A DNA stretch of 64,000 nt from Pseudanabaena sp. lw0831 (lineage in GTDB: Bacteria; Cyanobacteriota; Cyanobacteriia; Pseudanabaenales; Pseudanabaenaceae), in the NCBI RefSeq assembly GCF_016584665.1, contig NZ_BBJB01000095.1:49188-113187 (forward strand), read 5' to 3'. A program made the position numbers and the translations under genes. The notes beneath the pieces are model-generated. The model did not search any database. It was not told where the DNA came from and saw nothing but the letters and a program-made list of their open reading frames with translations. This document shows positions 52,025 to 60,454 of the stretch, piece by piece (within the stretch, counting starts at the first letter, position 1; every line of letters starts with the position of its first letter).

Positions 52025-53434
52025 ATGCGTCGTCGTCAGTTTAATCAGTTATCTCTATCTTTAGCAGGTTTGGGTTTGGCAGCCTGTAGTGATGCCACTG
52101 TCTTAAATTATCGGGCTCCCGAAAAAAATTCCAAGTTCCGAGTTTGGTGGATTCAAAGCTTCTATCCTGCGGAAACAGAGGCACTTTCGCAAATTGTTGC
52201 CGAGTGGGAAAAAAAGAATAATACTAAGGTGGAAATCACCTTCTATAATGATGGATCGATGAATCGTGATGCTGAAAATGCTCTTAATAACGGCAATCCT
52301 CCCGATATCTTATTTAGTAATACCGCTGAGTTTGCCCTCTATCCGAAATTAGCTTGGCAAAATAAATTAGTAGATGTTTCTGATGTTGTAGAACCTGTTA
52401 AAAATTTATTTAGCCCGATCGCCCTCAAAGCTGTCGCCTATAAAAACGGGCAAAATTCTAATCCTGCTTACTATGCCGTACCGATCGCCCAACTAGCTGC
52501 TGGGTTACATTATTGGCGGGATATGCTTGTAGATGTTGGACTGAGTGACACCAATATTCCTAAGGATTGGAATGGATTTTGGGCATTCTGGGAAACGGCT
52601 CAAGACCGCTCTACGAATAGAGGCAAAAAAGACATCTATGGGATCGGCTTGCCAATGTCTACCGAAGCTACAGATGTGATCTTCATGTTTGAGCAATTCC
52701 TCACAGCTTATGGAGTGCGGCTACTAGATGAGAATGGGCAACTAAAAGTTGAGAATCCCCAAAATCGTCAAGGTATTATCGCCGCATTGACAAAATATGC
52801 TGGCTTCTATCAAAGTAAACATGTTCCTCCTAATGCTTTGCAATGGACAGATGCTGACAACAATCAGGTGTTTCTCAGCCGCAATTCATTCATGACCGCA
52901 AACCCAGGATTGTCTATTCCAGCATCCCAGCAGTTCGATCAAGATGTCTACAATAAAAAATTAGTGACCACAGAATGGCCGCTTGCTCCAGATGGCAAGA
53001 ATCTTAGTCATTTAGTAGCGGTAAAACAGGCGATTATATTTGCTACCCCTAACGTTAAAGAAACTAAGGATGATGTTGCTAAGGAACAAGCAAGGCAAGT
53101 TCTTGCTAAAAGTTTGTTGTCCCACATTATCCGACCCGATAATTTGCTCACCTATTTGAAAGGAGCAGGAGGAAGGTATTTCCCGACTATGCCAAAATTA
53201 TTAGAAGATCCTTATTATAAGGATTCCAAAGACCCACATATTTTGGCAGCAACTAAGCAATTTCAGAATACGAGTTCTTTTTATACAGCCCAGAATCCTG
53301 CTTATTCAGAAGTGGGTGCTAATAAAATATGGGGACAAGCGATCAAGTCAGTAGCTTCAGGCAAAAATTCACCTGAACAAGCAGCCGATGCTGCGATCGC
53401 CCAAATCAAGGCTATTTTCACTCAGTGGAAATAG
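52025..53434 (+). CDS. Family 1 extracellular solute-binding lipoprotein
   Basis: A 469-residue protein. The N-terminus MRRRQFNQLSLSLAGLGLAAC ends in a lipobox L-A-A-C and carries an R-R-R-Q-F twin-arginine-like stretch. The mature part resembles sugar-type ABC binding proteins (FRVWWIQSFYPAETEALSQI, DILFSNTAEFALYP, ADNNQVFLSRNSFM). No permease or ATPase genes are adjacent. Its gene is followed 73 bp later by a periplasmic-sensing hybrid kinase on the same strand, so it could serve as that kinase's binding partner (inference). Confidence 0.82.
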   Translation: MRRRQFNQLSLSLAGLGLAACSDATVLNYRAPEKNSKFRVWWIQSFYPAETEALSQIVAEWEKKNNTKVEITFYNDGSMNRDAENALNNGNPPDILFSNTAEFALYPKLAWQNKLVDVSDVVEPVKNLFSPIALKAVAYKNGQNSNPAYYAVPIAQLAAGLHYWRDMLVDVGLSDTNIPKDWNGFWAFWETAQDRSTNRGKKDIYGIGLPMSTEATDVIFMFEQFLTAYGVRLLDENGQLKVENPQNRQGIIAALTKYAGFYQSKHVPPNALQWTDADNNQVFLSRNSFMTANPGLSIPASQQFDQDVYNKKLVTTEWPLAPDGKNLSHLVAVKQAIIFATPNVKETKDDVAKEQARQVLAKSLLSHIIRPDNLLTYLKGAGGRYFPTMPKLLEDPYYKDSKDPHILAATKQFQNTSSFYTAQNPAYSEVGANKIWGQAIKSVASGKNSPEQAADAAIAQIKAIFTQWK

Positions 53435-53507
53435 TAGTAGTATCGATGAGTAAAGTCATACTCATAGTGAAATCTCCGCATCGTTGTTAGTTAAGTGAGT
53501 ATAGAAG

Positions 53508-56489
53508 ATGATCAACCTATTTAAGAAACGCCTGCTGCTGCAACTTGTGGCATATTTTTCGGTTCTGTCGATTGTCACAGTTTTAGTAGTTGCTGTGAGT
53601 GCGAATACTCGCAGTCGTGACGCTCTTAGAAAATCGGTAATTGACCGATTAGCAGTTGCGACCTCACTAAAAGAAGCGCAGGTTAATCAATGGGTTGATA
53701 ATCAACGCCGTGATGTAATTTTGATGACGCAGTTGCCAGATTTGATCGTTAATTCTGAAGTAACTTTTACGAAAGAGCGCGAATCTCCAGAATTTAAAGT
53801 TGCCGTTGACTCTCTGCAAAAGTTTATGGCAGATATATCAGCAGTAAAACCAAATATTCGACAGATTTCGATCCTTACCAATAACGGGATTACGATTGTT
53901 TCCACAGATAAACAAAAAGAAGGGAAATACCAACCACTCGGAAATACCACTACTTATTTTACGCGCGACCAATCACGGATCATTGTGCCAAATTTCTATA
54001 TCTCGCCAATCTCTGGTAAGGCAGCGATGACTTTTGCGGCTCCGCTGACTAATAAAGCTGGCGATCGCATTGGGGTAATAGCGATTGATCTAGATCTCCA
54101 AGGGGTGGACGACATCATTCGCGAACGGACAGGACTAGGCACTAGCGGCGAAACCTACCTAGTGGGAAGATTAGCTACGAAGAATGTCCTGATTTCAGGA
54201 ACTGGAGCCGACAAGCAGGAACTTGCCAAAGATATTAAAAGTGACGGTATTTCTGAGGCTGCTTTAGGAAAAGATGGGGAAGGGCTATATAAAAACTATA
54301 AAACTACACCTGTATTAGGAAGTTATATTTGGATTGATAACCTAAATCTGGCTTTACTTGCAGAAATATCACAGGCCGAAGCTTTTGAACCAGCCGATCG
54401 CCTTGCTCGTGATATTTTGCTGATTGGATTAAGCTCCGCAGGTATTTTATTAACTGCCGTTTACTTAATTGCGCGGCGGATTTCTCAACCAATTTTGGCG
54501 ATCGCCGATGCGGCAAACCAAGTTGCTGGTGGTAATCTCGATTCGCAAGCACCCGTGTTAACTGATGATGAAATCGGGATTTTGGCGATCGCTTTTAATC
54601 AAATGACATCACAACTTAAAAATTCAGGAGAACAGTTAGCTGATTACAGTCGTACTCTGGAGCAGAAAGTCGAGCAGCGTACCAGTGAGATCAAGGCGAT
54701 TATTGACAACATGGTCGATGGCTTGGTGGTCGTTAATAGCGATAATGAGATTACTCAGTTTAACCCAGCACTGGCAGGCATGATTGGCATCAGCAGTAAA
54801 GCGATCTCTATGGCTGCGAGTTATAAAGAAATATTTAAAGCTGAGGAAATCACGCATCTAGTTACAAGTACTAGAGAGAATCCAAAACAAGTTTTTAGCG
54901 AAGAGTTTGCCCTACCCGATCGCCGTACTGGCAAAGCAGTTGCAACTTCAATCTTTGGAGAAGCAAATATTTCAGAAGAGTCTCCCTTAGAAACAAATTA
55001 TTTAGGTACTGTAATTCTGATTCGCGATATTACCGCTGAAAAAGAAGTGGATCGGATGAAGACAGACTTCATCTCAACCGTCTCTCATGAATTGCGAACG
55101 CCACTTACCTCTGTATTAGGCTTTGCGAAATTGATTCAGAAAAAGTTAGAAGAATCGATATTTCCACTTATCCAGACCGACGACAAAAAAGTTAATCGGA
55201 GTATACGCCAAGTCACTGAAAATATTGAGATTATCGTGTCTGAGGGGACACGCCTTACCAAACTAATTAACGAAGTCCTAGATGTTGCCAAAATAGAAGC
55301 TGGTAAAATGCAATGGAATATGGAGCCGTTGGCAATTACCGAAGTAATTGACCGAGCCTTTTCGGCAACTTCGGCGCTCTTTGAGCAGAAAGCATTAACA
55401 CCAGTGAGAGAGATTGAAGCCGATTTGCCCAATGTCCTTGGTGATAAGGATCGCTTGATTCAAGTCGTAATCAACTTAATCTCTAACGCGGTGAAGTTTA
55501 CAGATCGAGGATGTATCACTTGTCGGGTTAAACAAGATGATCAATCAATTATGGTCAGTGTCATCGATCAAGGGGTTGGTATTTCTGAATCCGATCAGCC
55601 CAAGGTATTTGAAAAGTTCAAGCAAGTTGGTGATACTTTGACCGATAAGCCTCAAGGCACAGGGCTAGGACTACCCATTTCCAAAGAAATCATCGCTTAT
55701 CATGGTGGGAAGATTTGGGTGGAGAGTGAAATTGGTAAGGGTAGTACATTCTCATTTACACTTCCAATTAACATAGAAAATGAGATTCCTTCAATTAATT
55801 TTGACATTTTGATTGAGCAACTCAAGAAACGGTCGGTTTCAGAAAGTTCATCTCAACCTGATAACCAAAGCGTGATTGACACCACAAAAAACATTCTAGT
55901 CATTGACGATGATGCGAGTATTCGCAACCTGCTTAGACAAGAGTTGGAAGCTAAAGGATATACTGTTCGCGAAGCTGGAAATGGACAAGAAGCGATTGTC
56001 CAAGTTCGTGAAAGCCGTCCCGATCTAATCACCCTTGATATTGTTATGGATGGTATTAGTGGCTATGATGTAGCAGCGATTCTCAAATCAGATCCTGCGA
56101 CCTTAGACATTCCCATTATTATTGTCTCTGTAATAGATGACAAAGCTAAAGGTCGCCATTTAGGTATTGATAGTTATGTGACTAAGCCCCTAGATATGGT
56201 GCTATTGCTGCGAGAAGTTGATATTCTTCTATCTAGTAAGGCTTCTACTGGTAAAAAGATTTTGGTAGTGGATGACAATTTTGGTTCTATCGATCTATTG
56301 ATGGAAATGTTGCAAAATCAAGGCTTCTTACCTTCTAAAATAAATCCTCAAGATGATTTGCGGGCAAGTGCGATTGCTTCTCAGCCAGATGTGATCATCG
56401 CGAGTACAAAGCTAGCTGATCAAGTGCAATCTCTCCGTGCTGAGCAAGGTATGGAACATATTCGCTTTTTATTAATTGCCGACCAATAA
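53508..56489 (+). CDS. Hybrid sensor kinase: Cache, HAMP, PAS, kinase, receiver, second partial receiver
   Basis: A 993-residue protein. TM1 (about 12-30), a dCache-like sensor to about 300, TM2 (about 305-325) and a HAMP domain are followed by a PAS (about 395-515, IDNMVDGLVVVNSDNEITQF). HisKA has DFISTVSHELRTPLTSVLGF (phospho-His near 526). The HATPase has NLISNAVKFT and GTGLGLPISKEI. Receiver 1 is ILVIDDDASIRNLLRQ with LITLDIVMDG. A second receiver begins ILVVDDNFGSIDLL but is truncated and lacks the phospho-acceptor loop. It ends at a hairpin, and lies directly after the binding-protein gene. Confidence 0.9.
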   Translation: MINLFKKRLLLQLVAYFSVLSIVTVLVVAVSANTRSRDALRKSVIDRLAVATSLKEAQVNQWVDNQRRDVILMTQLPDLIVNSEVTFTKERESPEFKVAVDSLQKFMADISAVKPNIRQISILTNNGITIVSTDKQKEGKYQPLGNTTTYFTRDQSRIIVPNFYISPISGKAAMTFAAPLTNKAGDRIGVIAIDLDLQGVDDIIRERTGLGTSGETYLVGRLATKNVLISGTGADKQELAKDIKSDGISEAALGKDGEGLYKNYKTTPVLGSYIWIDNLNLALLAEISQAEAFEPADRLARDILLIGLSSAGILLTAVYLIARRISQPILAIADAANQVAGGNLDSQAPVLTDDEIGILAIAFNQMTSQLKNSGEQLADYSRTLEQKVEQRTSEIKAIIDNMVDGLVVVNSDNEITQFNPALAGMIGISSKAISMAASYKEIFKAEEITHLVTSTRENPKQVFSEEFALPDRRTGKAVATSIFGEANISEESPLETNYLGTVILIRDITAEKEVDRMKTDFISTVSHELRTPLTSVLGFAKLIQKKLEESIFPLIQTDDKKVNRSIRQVTENIEIIVSEGTRLTKLINEVLDVAKIEAGKMQWNMEPLAITEVIDRAFSATSALFEQKALTPVREIEADLPNVLGDKDRLIQVVINLISNAVKFTDRGCITCRVKQDDQSIMVSVIDQGVGISESDQPKVFEKFKQVGDTLTDKPQGTGLGLPISKEIIAYHGGKIWVESEIGKGSTFSFTLPINIENEIPSINFDILIEQLKKRSVSESSSQPDNQSVIDTTKNILVIDDDASIRNLLRQELEAKGYTVREAGNGQEAIVQVRESRPDLITLDIVMDGISGYDVAAILKSDPATLDIPIIIVSVIDDKAKGRHLGIDSYVTKPLDMVLLLREVDILLSSKASTGKKILVVDDNFGSIDLLMEMLQNQGFLPSKINPQDDLRASAIASQPDVIIASTKLADQVQSLRAEQGMEHIRFLLIADQ

Positions 56490-56519
56490 AAAAGGGGCGC
56501 TATGCGCCCCTTTTTTATT
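56485..56519. terminator. 35-bp perfect hairpin containing the kinase stop
   Basis: AATAAAAAAGGGGCGC and complement around TAT, flanked by A- and T-runs. The TAA lies in its left arm. Confidence 0.9.
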
Positions 56520-56522
56520 TTG

Positions 56523-56559
56523 TATTTTGCAACTGTTGCGAAGCAACAGTTGCAAAATA
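56523..56559. repeat. 37-bp palindrome with R1-type tail
   Basis: TATTTTGCAACTGTTGC and complement around GAA. The following 56560-56592 (TCTATTGGTTTGGG and GTTTGAGCGCCAAGCGCTG) repeats the R1 tail at 31207-31240. The tail runs up to the purH stop. Confidence 0.85.
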
Positions 56560-56594
56560 TCTATTGGTTTGGGTTTGAGCGCCAAGCGCTGAAG

Positions 56595-58154
56595 TTAATG
56601 CAAGAAATGGCGAACGCCTGTGAATACCATAATCAAGCCAAGTTCATCAGCGGCTTTGATCGAATCCGCATCACGCATACTTCCGCCTGGTTGCACGATC
56701 GCAATAATTCCTGCGGCAGCCGCAGTACGCACAGAATCATCAAACGGGAAAAATCCATCACTGGCAAGAAAGGCTCCTTGCACCTTCTCACCTGCTTGCT
56801 CGATCGCAATTTTGATTGAGCCAACACGATTCATTTGACCAGCGCCAATGCCGATTGTAGTGCAGTCTTTGGTAATGGCGATCGCATTGGATTTGACATG
56901 ACGACTAATTTTCCACGCAAAAATTAGTTCCTGCAACTGTTCAGGTGTTGGCTGCTTTTCGGTTGCCACTTGCCATGTGTTCGGGTTCACCGCTTCATCA
57001 TCAGACTTCTGAACTAACATCCCTCCAGAGATCGTTTTCACTGTCTCATGGGAACCATGCTTAAGATCGGATAGAACTAGCACCCGCAAGTTTTGCTTTT
57101 TACCTAGAATTGCTGCCACACTGGGGACACAGGCTGGAGCAACGACACATTCTAAAAATGTTTTATTTAAAAGCCGCGCTGTTTCTTCGTCAATCGGACG
57201 ATTGAGGGCGACAATACCACCAAAAGCAGAAGTAGAATCTGCTTCAAAAGCTTTCTGATAAGCTTCAGCAATGGTCGGCGCGATCGCAACACCGCAAGGA
57301 TTGTTGTGTTTGACGATCGCTGCACAGGGGAGATCGTCACTAAATTCAGCGATAATGCTCCGCGCTGCTTCGAGATCGAGCAAGTTATTGAAACTGAGTT
57401 CCTTCCCTTGCAATTGTTGCGCCGCTGACCAACCTTTGGGCGTAGCTCCAACTTGATACCATGTGGCGGGTTGGTGGGGATTTTCGCCATATCGTAAAGG
57501 TTTCGGATTATTACATAGCAAAGTATAGGAAGAAGAGAGCGTATTTGGTAACCCTAGCGCTGCTTTCTGTTCCTTTTCTAAATAATCTGCGATCGCTTTG
57601 TCGTAGGACTGTGTATGTTGAAAAGCAGCGATCGCTAGTTTTTTGCGAAATTCTAAAGTTGTTTCGCCATTATTCGCTTTTAGCTCATCCAGAAATTCTG
57701 GATATTGGCTAGGACTGGACAATACGGCGACATGATTATAATTCTTTGCCGAGGCGCGAATCAGCGTTGGTCCCCCAATATCGATATTCTCGATCGCATC
57801 TTCGAGGGTGACATTGGGCTTAGCGATCGTTTCTGCAAATGGATAGAGGTTAACCACCACAATCCGAATCGGTTGAATCTCGTTATCAGCTAGGTCTTGT
57901 TGATGTTCAGGTAGTTCAAGTCTTGCGAGGATACCGCCATGAATGCGCGGATGGAGGGTTTTCACTCGTCCACCTAAAATCTCAGGTGCGCCTGTATAGT
58001 CGGAAACCTTGGTAACTTCAAGCTCAGCCGCTTTGAGTGCCTTGGCAGTTCCACCACTACTAATTAGTTGAAAGTTATAGGTGGCAGATAATTCACGGGC
58101 AAGGTCGAGTAGTCCTGTTTTGTCAGAGACACTCAAAAGCGCAAGGGGTTTCAT
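56595..58154 (-). CDS. purH: Bifunctional AICAR transformylase / IMP cyclohydrolase
   Basis: A 519-residue protein from ATG 58154 (MKPLALLSVSDKTGLLDLAR); the preceding in-frame 17 residues are unconserved. The N-terminal cyclohydrolase has the S-D-K-T-G start, RVKTLHPRIHGGILAR and VVNLYPFAET. The C-terminal transformylase has LRYGENPHQPATWY, LSFNNLLDLEAARSII, AAIVKHNNPCGVAI, KSNAIAITKDCTTIGIGAGQ and DGFFPFDDSVR. It makes IMP in the last two steps of purine synthesis. Confidence 0.97.
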   Translation of the reverse strand: MKPLALLSVSDKTGLLDLARELSATYNFQLISSGGTAKALKAAELEVTKVSDYTGAPEILGGRVKTLHPRIHGGILARLELPEHQQDLADNEIQPIRIVVVNLYPFAETIAKPNVTLEDAIENIDIGGPTLIRASAKNYNHVAVLSSPSQYPEFLDELKANNGETTLEFRKKLAIAAFQHTQSYDKAIADYLEKEQKAALGLPNTLSSSYTLLCNNPKPLRYGENPHQPATWYQVGATPKGWSAAQQLQGKELSFNNLLDLEAARSIIAEFSDDLPCAAIVKHNNPCGVAIAPTIAEAYQKAFEADSTSAFGGIVALNRPIDEETARLLNKTFLECVVAPACVPSVAAILGKKQNLRVLVLSDLKHGSHETVKTISGGMLVQKSDDEAVNPNTWQVATEKQPTPEQLQELIFAWKISRHVKSNAIAITKDCTTIGIGAGQMNRVGSIKIAIEQAGEKVQGAFLASDGFFPFDDSVRTAAAAGIIAIVQPGGSMRDADSIKAADELGLIMVFTGVRHFLH

Positions 58155-58177
58155 AAAAAGCTCCATATTCGTTATTA

Positions 58178-58210
58178 GGAGTATGGCAACACAAAGCGTT
58201 GTCATACTCC
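58178..58210. repeat. 33-bp hairpin upstream of purH
   Basis: GGAGTATGGCAAC and complement (one mismatch) around ACAAAGC. It lies 24 bp before the purH ATG and would fold in its 5' UTR. Confidence 0.7.
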
Positions 58211-58230
58211 AATATCATTTTATCGCATTA

Positions 58231-58287
58231 TTAAAACCAAAAATTGTTTGGGCGGGCGAAGCCCGCCCAAACAATTTTTGGTTTTAA
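58231..58287. terminator. 57-bp perfect palindrome containing the GST stop
   Basis: Two perfect 27-bp arms (TTAAAACCAAAAATTGTTTG...GGGC) around GAA, covering the TAA of the GST gene (minus strand). This is among the longest perfect arms in the window. Confidence 0.93.
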
Positions 58288-58961
58288 GGAGTAATTACGA
58301 TCGCTTCTTGATCGGATATCCATACTGGAAATTTTTGCATCACAAGCTCAAACATTACGCTAGTTTCATGCCACTTCAACCATTGTTGCAAATGCTCATA
58401 AGAACTTGATAGGAACCAATCCATATCTACATGGGCAAACTGTCTCACGAAAGGAAAAATCGCGATATCAGCGAAGGTTTGCCGATCGCTAATTAAAAAA
58501 TTATGAGCTGCTTCAGTTCGCGATCGCTGCTGAAGTTGAAGTTCTAAAACTTGGAGAAATTCTTCCGCTTGCTGGCGATAATCTTCCTGCATTTTTTCAG
58601 GGAATCGGTTTGGGTACTTATAGCGATCTAGAGCACGTTTAAATTCTTGATCATTGGTATTGGTAAGCTGTTTTGCGATCGCTATAGATTGCTCGGGCAA
58701 GTCTCTCCAATTGAGTGGATCGTGCTGTTGAAGCGCCCAATTCATAATATCGAGGCTTTCTTCTAAAACAATAAAATCTTGACCAGTGAATATCTGCATC
58801 ACTGGAGTCGTTCCCTTTGGCGAAATATCGAGCATCTCTTTGGGTTTGTTTTTTAAAGAAACTTCTCTCAGTTCATAGCTAACACCAGCATAAGCAAGAG
58901 CCATTCTTGCGCGAATTGCATAAGGACAACGCCTGAAAGAATAAAGAATAGGAAGATGCAT
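58284..58961 (-). CDS. Glutathione S-transferase-like protein
   Basis: A 225-residue protein from ATG 58961 (MHLPILYSFRRC); a TTG three codons earlier is possible. The thioredoxin fold has SFRRCPYAIRARMALAYAG (the C-P-x-A glutaredoxin-like motif), SPKGTTPVMQIF (cis-Pro) and E-E-S-L-D-I-M-N; the C-terminal domain is helical. Cys in place of Tyr/Ser suggests an omega-type or glutaredoxin-like reductase activity. It is a single gene. Confidence 0.87.
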   Translation of the reverse strand: MHLPILYSFRRCPYAIRARMALAYAGVSYELREVSLKNKPKEMLDISPKGTTPVMQIFTGQDFIVLEESLDIMNWALQQHDPLNWRDLPEQSIAIAKQLTNTNDQEFKRALDRYKYPNRFPEKMQEDYRQQAEEFLQVLELQLQQRSRTEAAHNFLISDRQTFADIAIFPFVRQFAHVDMDWFLSSSYEHLQQWLKWHETSVMFELVMQKFPVWISDQEAIVITP

Positions 58962-59144
58962 ATCAAACAAGAAAGAAGATTAGGTGATTTCTACAGAATA
59001 ACTTACCAAGCAGTGGTATGTAGTAGGGTAGACAATGCCCTCCCTGCTAATTTCTGTAATCTGCAATACCTTTGTCTAATGGGCGATCGCCTTAAATACA
59101 ATAGTAAAAAGCTATGAAATATTCAAATATAACTGCATTAATTC

Positions 59145-60407
59145 ATGGGAATAATCACTAATAGGGTTTCTTCTATAGTTTCTATCAAGCACTTATGGGC
59201 TGCTGCGCTAGCGGGAATGCTTGCTGGAGCTTGTAACAGCACTCCAACAACTTCAACAACTTCAACAACTGCGGCAACTACGACTGCTCCAGATGCCAAA
59301 GAATTTAAAGCGGCGATGATTTTAGTTGGACCGAAAAATGATTCTGGTTGGAACCAAGGTCATTACGAAGCCTCAAAATATGTAATGGAAAAGCAATCTG
59401 GCATCCAGTTTGACTATGTAGACAAAGTCAACCCAGGCGATCGTCCAAACGTCAAAGCTTCTCAAGTGGCTGACGATCTCATCGCTAAGGGCGCAAAGCT
59501 AATAGTTTTCAATTCTGATGATTTTAAAGATGATGCTCTAGAAACTGCGAAAAAGCATCCTAATGTGTCCGTAATTCATGCAAGTGGCGACTATGCTTGG
59601 AAAGAAGGCAAAAATTTCAAAAACCAGAAAAATGTTAGCAACGTCATGCCACAAATTGAGTATGGTCGAATGATTTCTGGATGTGCGGCGGCACTCAATT
59701 CGGAAACGGGCAAAATCGGTTTTGTGGGGCCATTAATCAATGACGAAACACGCAGACTAGTATCAGCAAGTTATTTGGGAGCTAAGTATTGTTGGCAAAC
59801 CTACCGCAAAAAGAATCCCGAAGATCTGAAGTTTAAGGTGGTATGGATTGGCTTCTGGTTCAATATTCCTGGGCAGACTCTTGACCCGACCAAGGTCTCT
59901 GATGATTTTTATAATAGTGGGTTTGACGTGGTGATGAGCGGTATTGATACGCCTGAAGTCGCGGTGCAAGGCAAGAAAGCGGCTGAAGCTGGCAAGAAAG
60001 TCAAATATCTCCACTATGGACTCAAAACTGGTTGTAATGTTGCCCCAGAAATTTGTATTGGCGTTCCCTATTACAATTGGGGACCTGCATATCTCGATCA
60101 AACCAAAAAGGCAAAGGATGGAAAATTTACTGGAGAATTTATTTCCGCAGCACCTAATTGGAAAGACTTGAATAATCCTGACACTTCAGGCGTGGGATTT
60201 GAGAAAGGCAAGGCTTTGACTCCAGAAGGCGATAAGTTCTTGACGGAATTTATTACTGGTTTAGGCGATGGCAAGATCAGTCTTTTTAAAGGACCTCTTA
60301 ACTATCAAGATGGCACTCCTTTTCTGAAGGAAGGCGAAACTGCAACTCCACAGCAGATTTGGTACTTTACCAGCTTGTTGCAAGGTATTGAGGGCGCTAG
60401 TAAATAA
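59145..60407 (+). CDS. BMP-family ABC transporter substrate-binding lipoprotein
   Basis: A 420-residue protein. The signal region ends in lipobox L-A-G-A-C, followed by a Thr/Ser-rich linker (about 30-50). The BMP domain has FKAAMILVGPKNDSGWNQGH, NPGDRPNVKASQVADDLIAK, VSVIHASGD, EYGRMISGCAAALNSETGKI and DVVMSGIDTPEVAVQGKKAA. Members bind nucleosides (for example PnrA) or similar small molecules. It is followed by the ATPase and permease genes of the same importer; a hairpin at 60412 may uncouple its level from the others. Confidence 0.9.
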   Translation: MGIITNRVSSIVSIKHLWAAALAGMLAGACNSTPTTSTTSTTAATTTAPDAKEFKAAMILVGPKNDSGWNQGHYEASKYVMEKQSGIQFDYVDKVNPGDRPNVKASQVADDLIAKGAKLIVFNSDDFKDDALETAKKHPNVSVIHASGDYAWKEGKNFKNQKNVSNVMPQIEYGRMISGCAAALNSETGKIGFVGPLINDETRRLVSASYLGAKYCWQTYRKKNPEDLKFKVVWIGFWFNIPGQTLDPTKVSDDFYNSGFDVVMSGIDTPEVAVQGKKAAEAGKKVKYLHYGLKTGCNVAPEICIGVPYYNWGPAYLDQTKKAKDGKFTGEFISAAPNWKDLNNPDTSGVGFEKGKALTPEGDKFLTEFITGLGDGKISLFKGPLNYQDGTPFLKEGETATPQQIWYFTSLLQGIEGASK

Positions 60408-60411
60408 ATGT

Positions 60412-60440
60412 GTCAAGGTCGCGCTCAGCGCGACCTTGAC
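60412..60440. repeat. 29-bp perfect hairpin between binding protein and ATPase genes
   Basis: GTCAAGGTCGCGC and complement around TCA. A GC-rich stem without a T-run; it probably protects the upstream mRNA end or partly terminates. Confidence 0.8.
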
Positions 60441-60454
60441 GTTATGGGATAAAC

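Noticed and set aside
52025..53434. A complete ABC sugar importer with the binding protein
   Set aside because: No permease or ATPase genes are adjacent on either side within this window.
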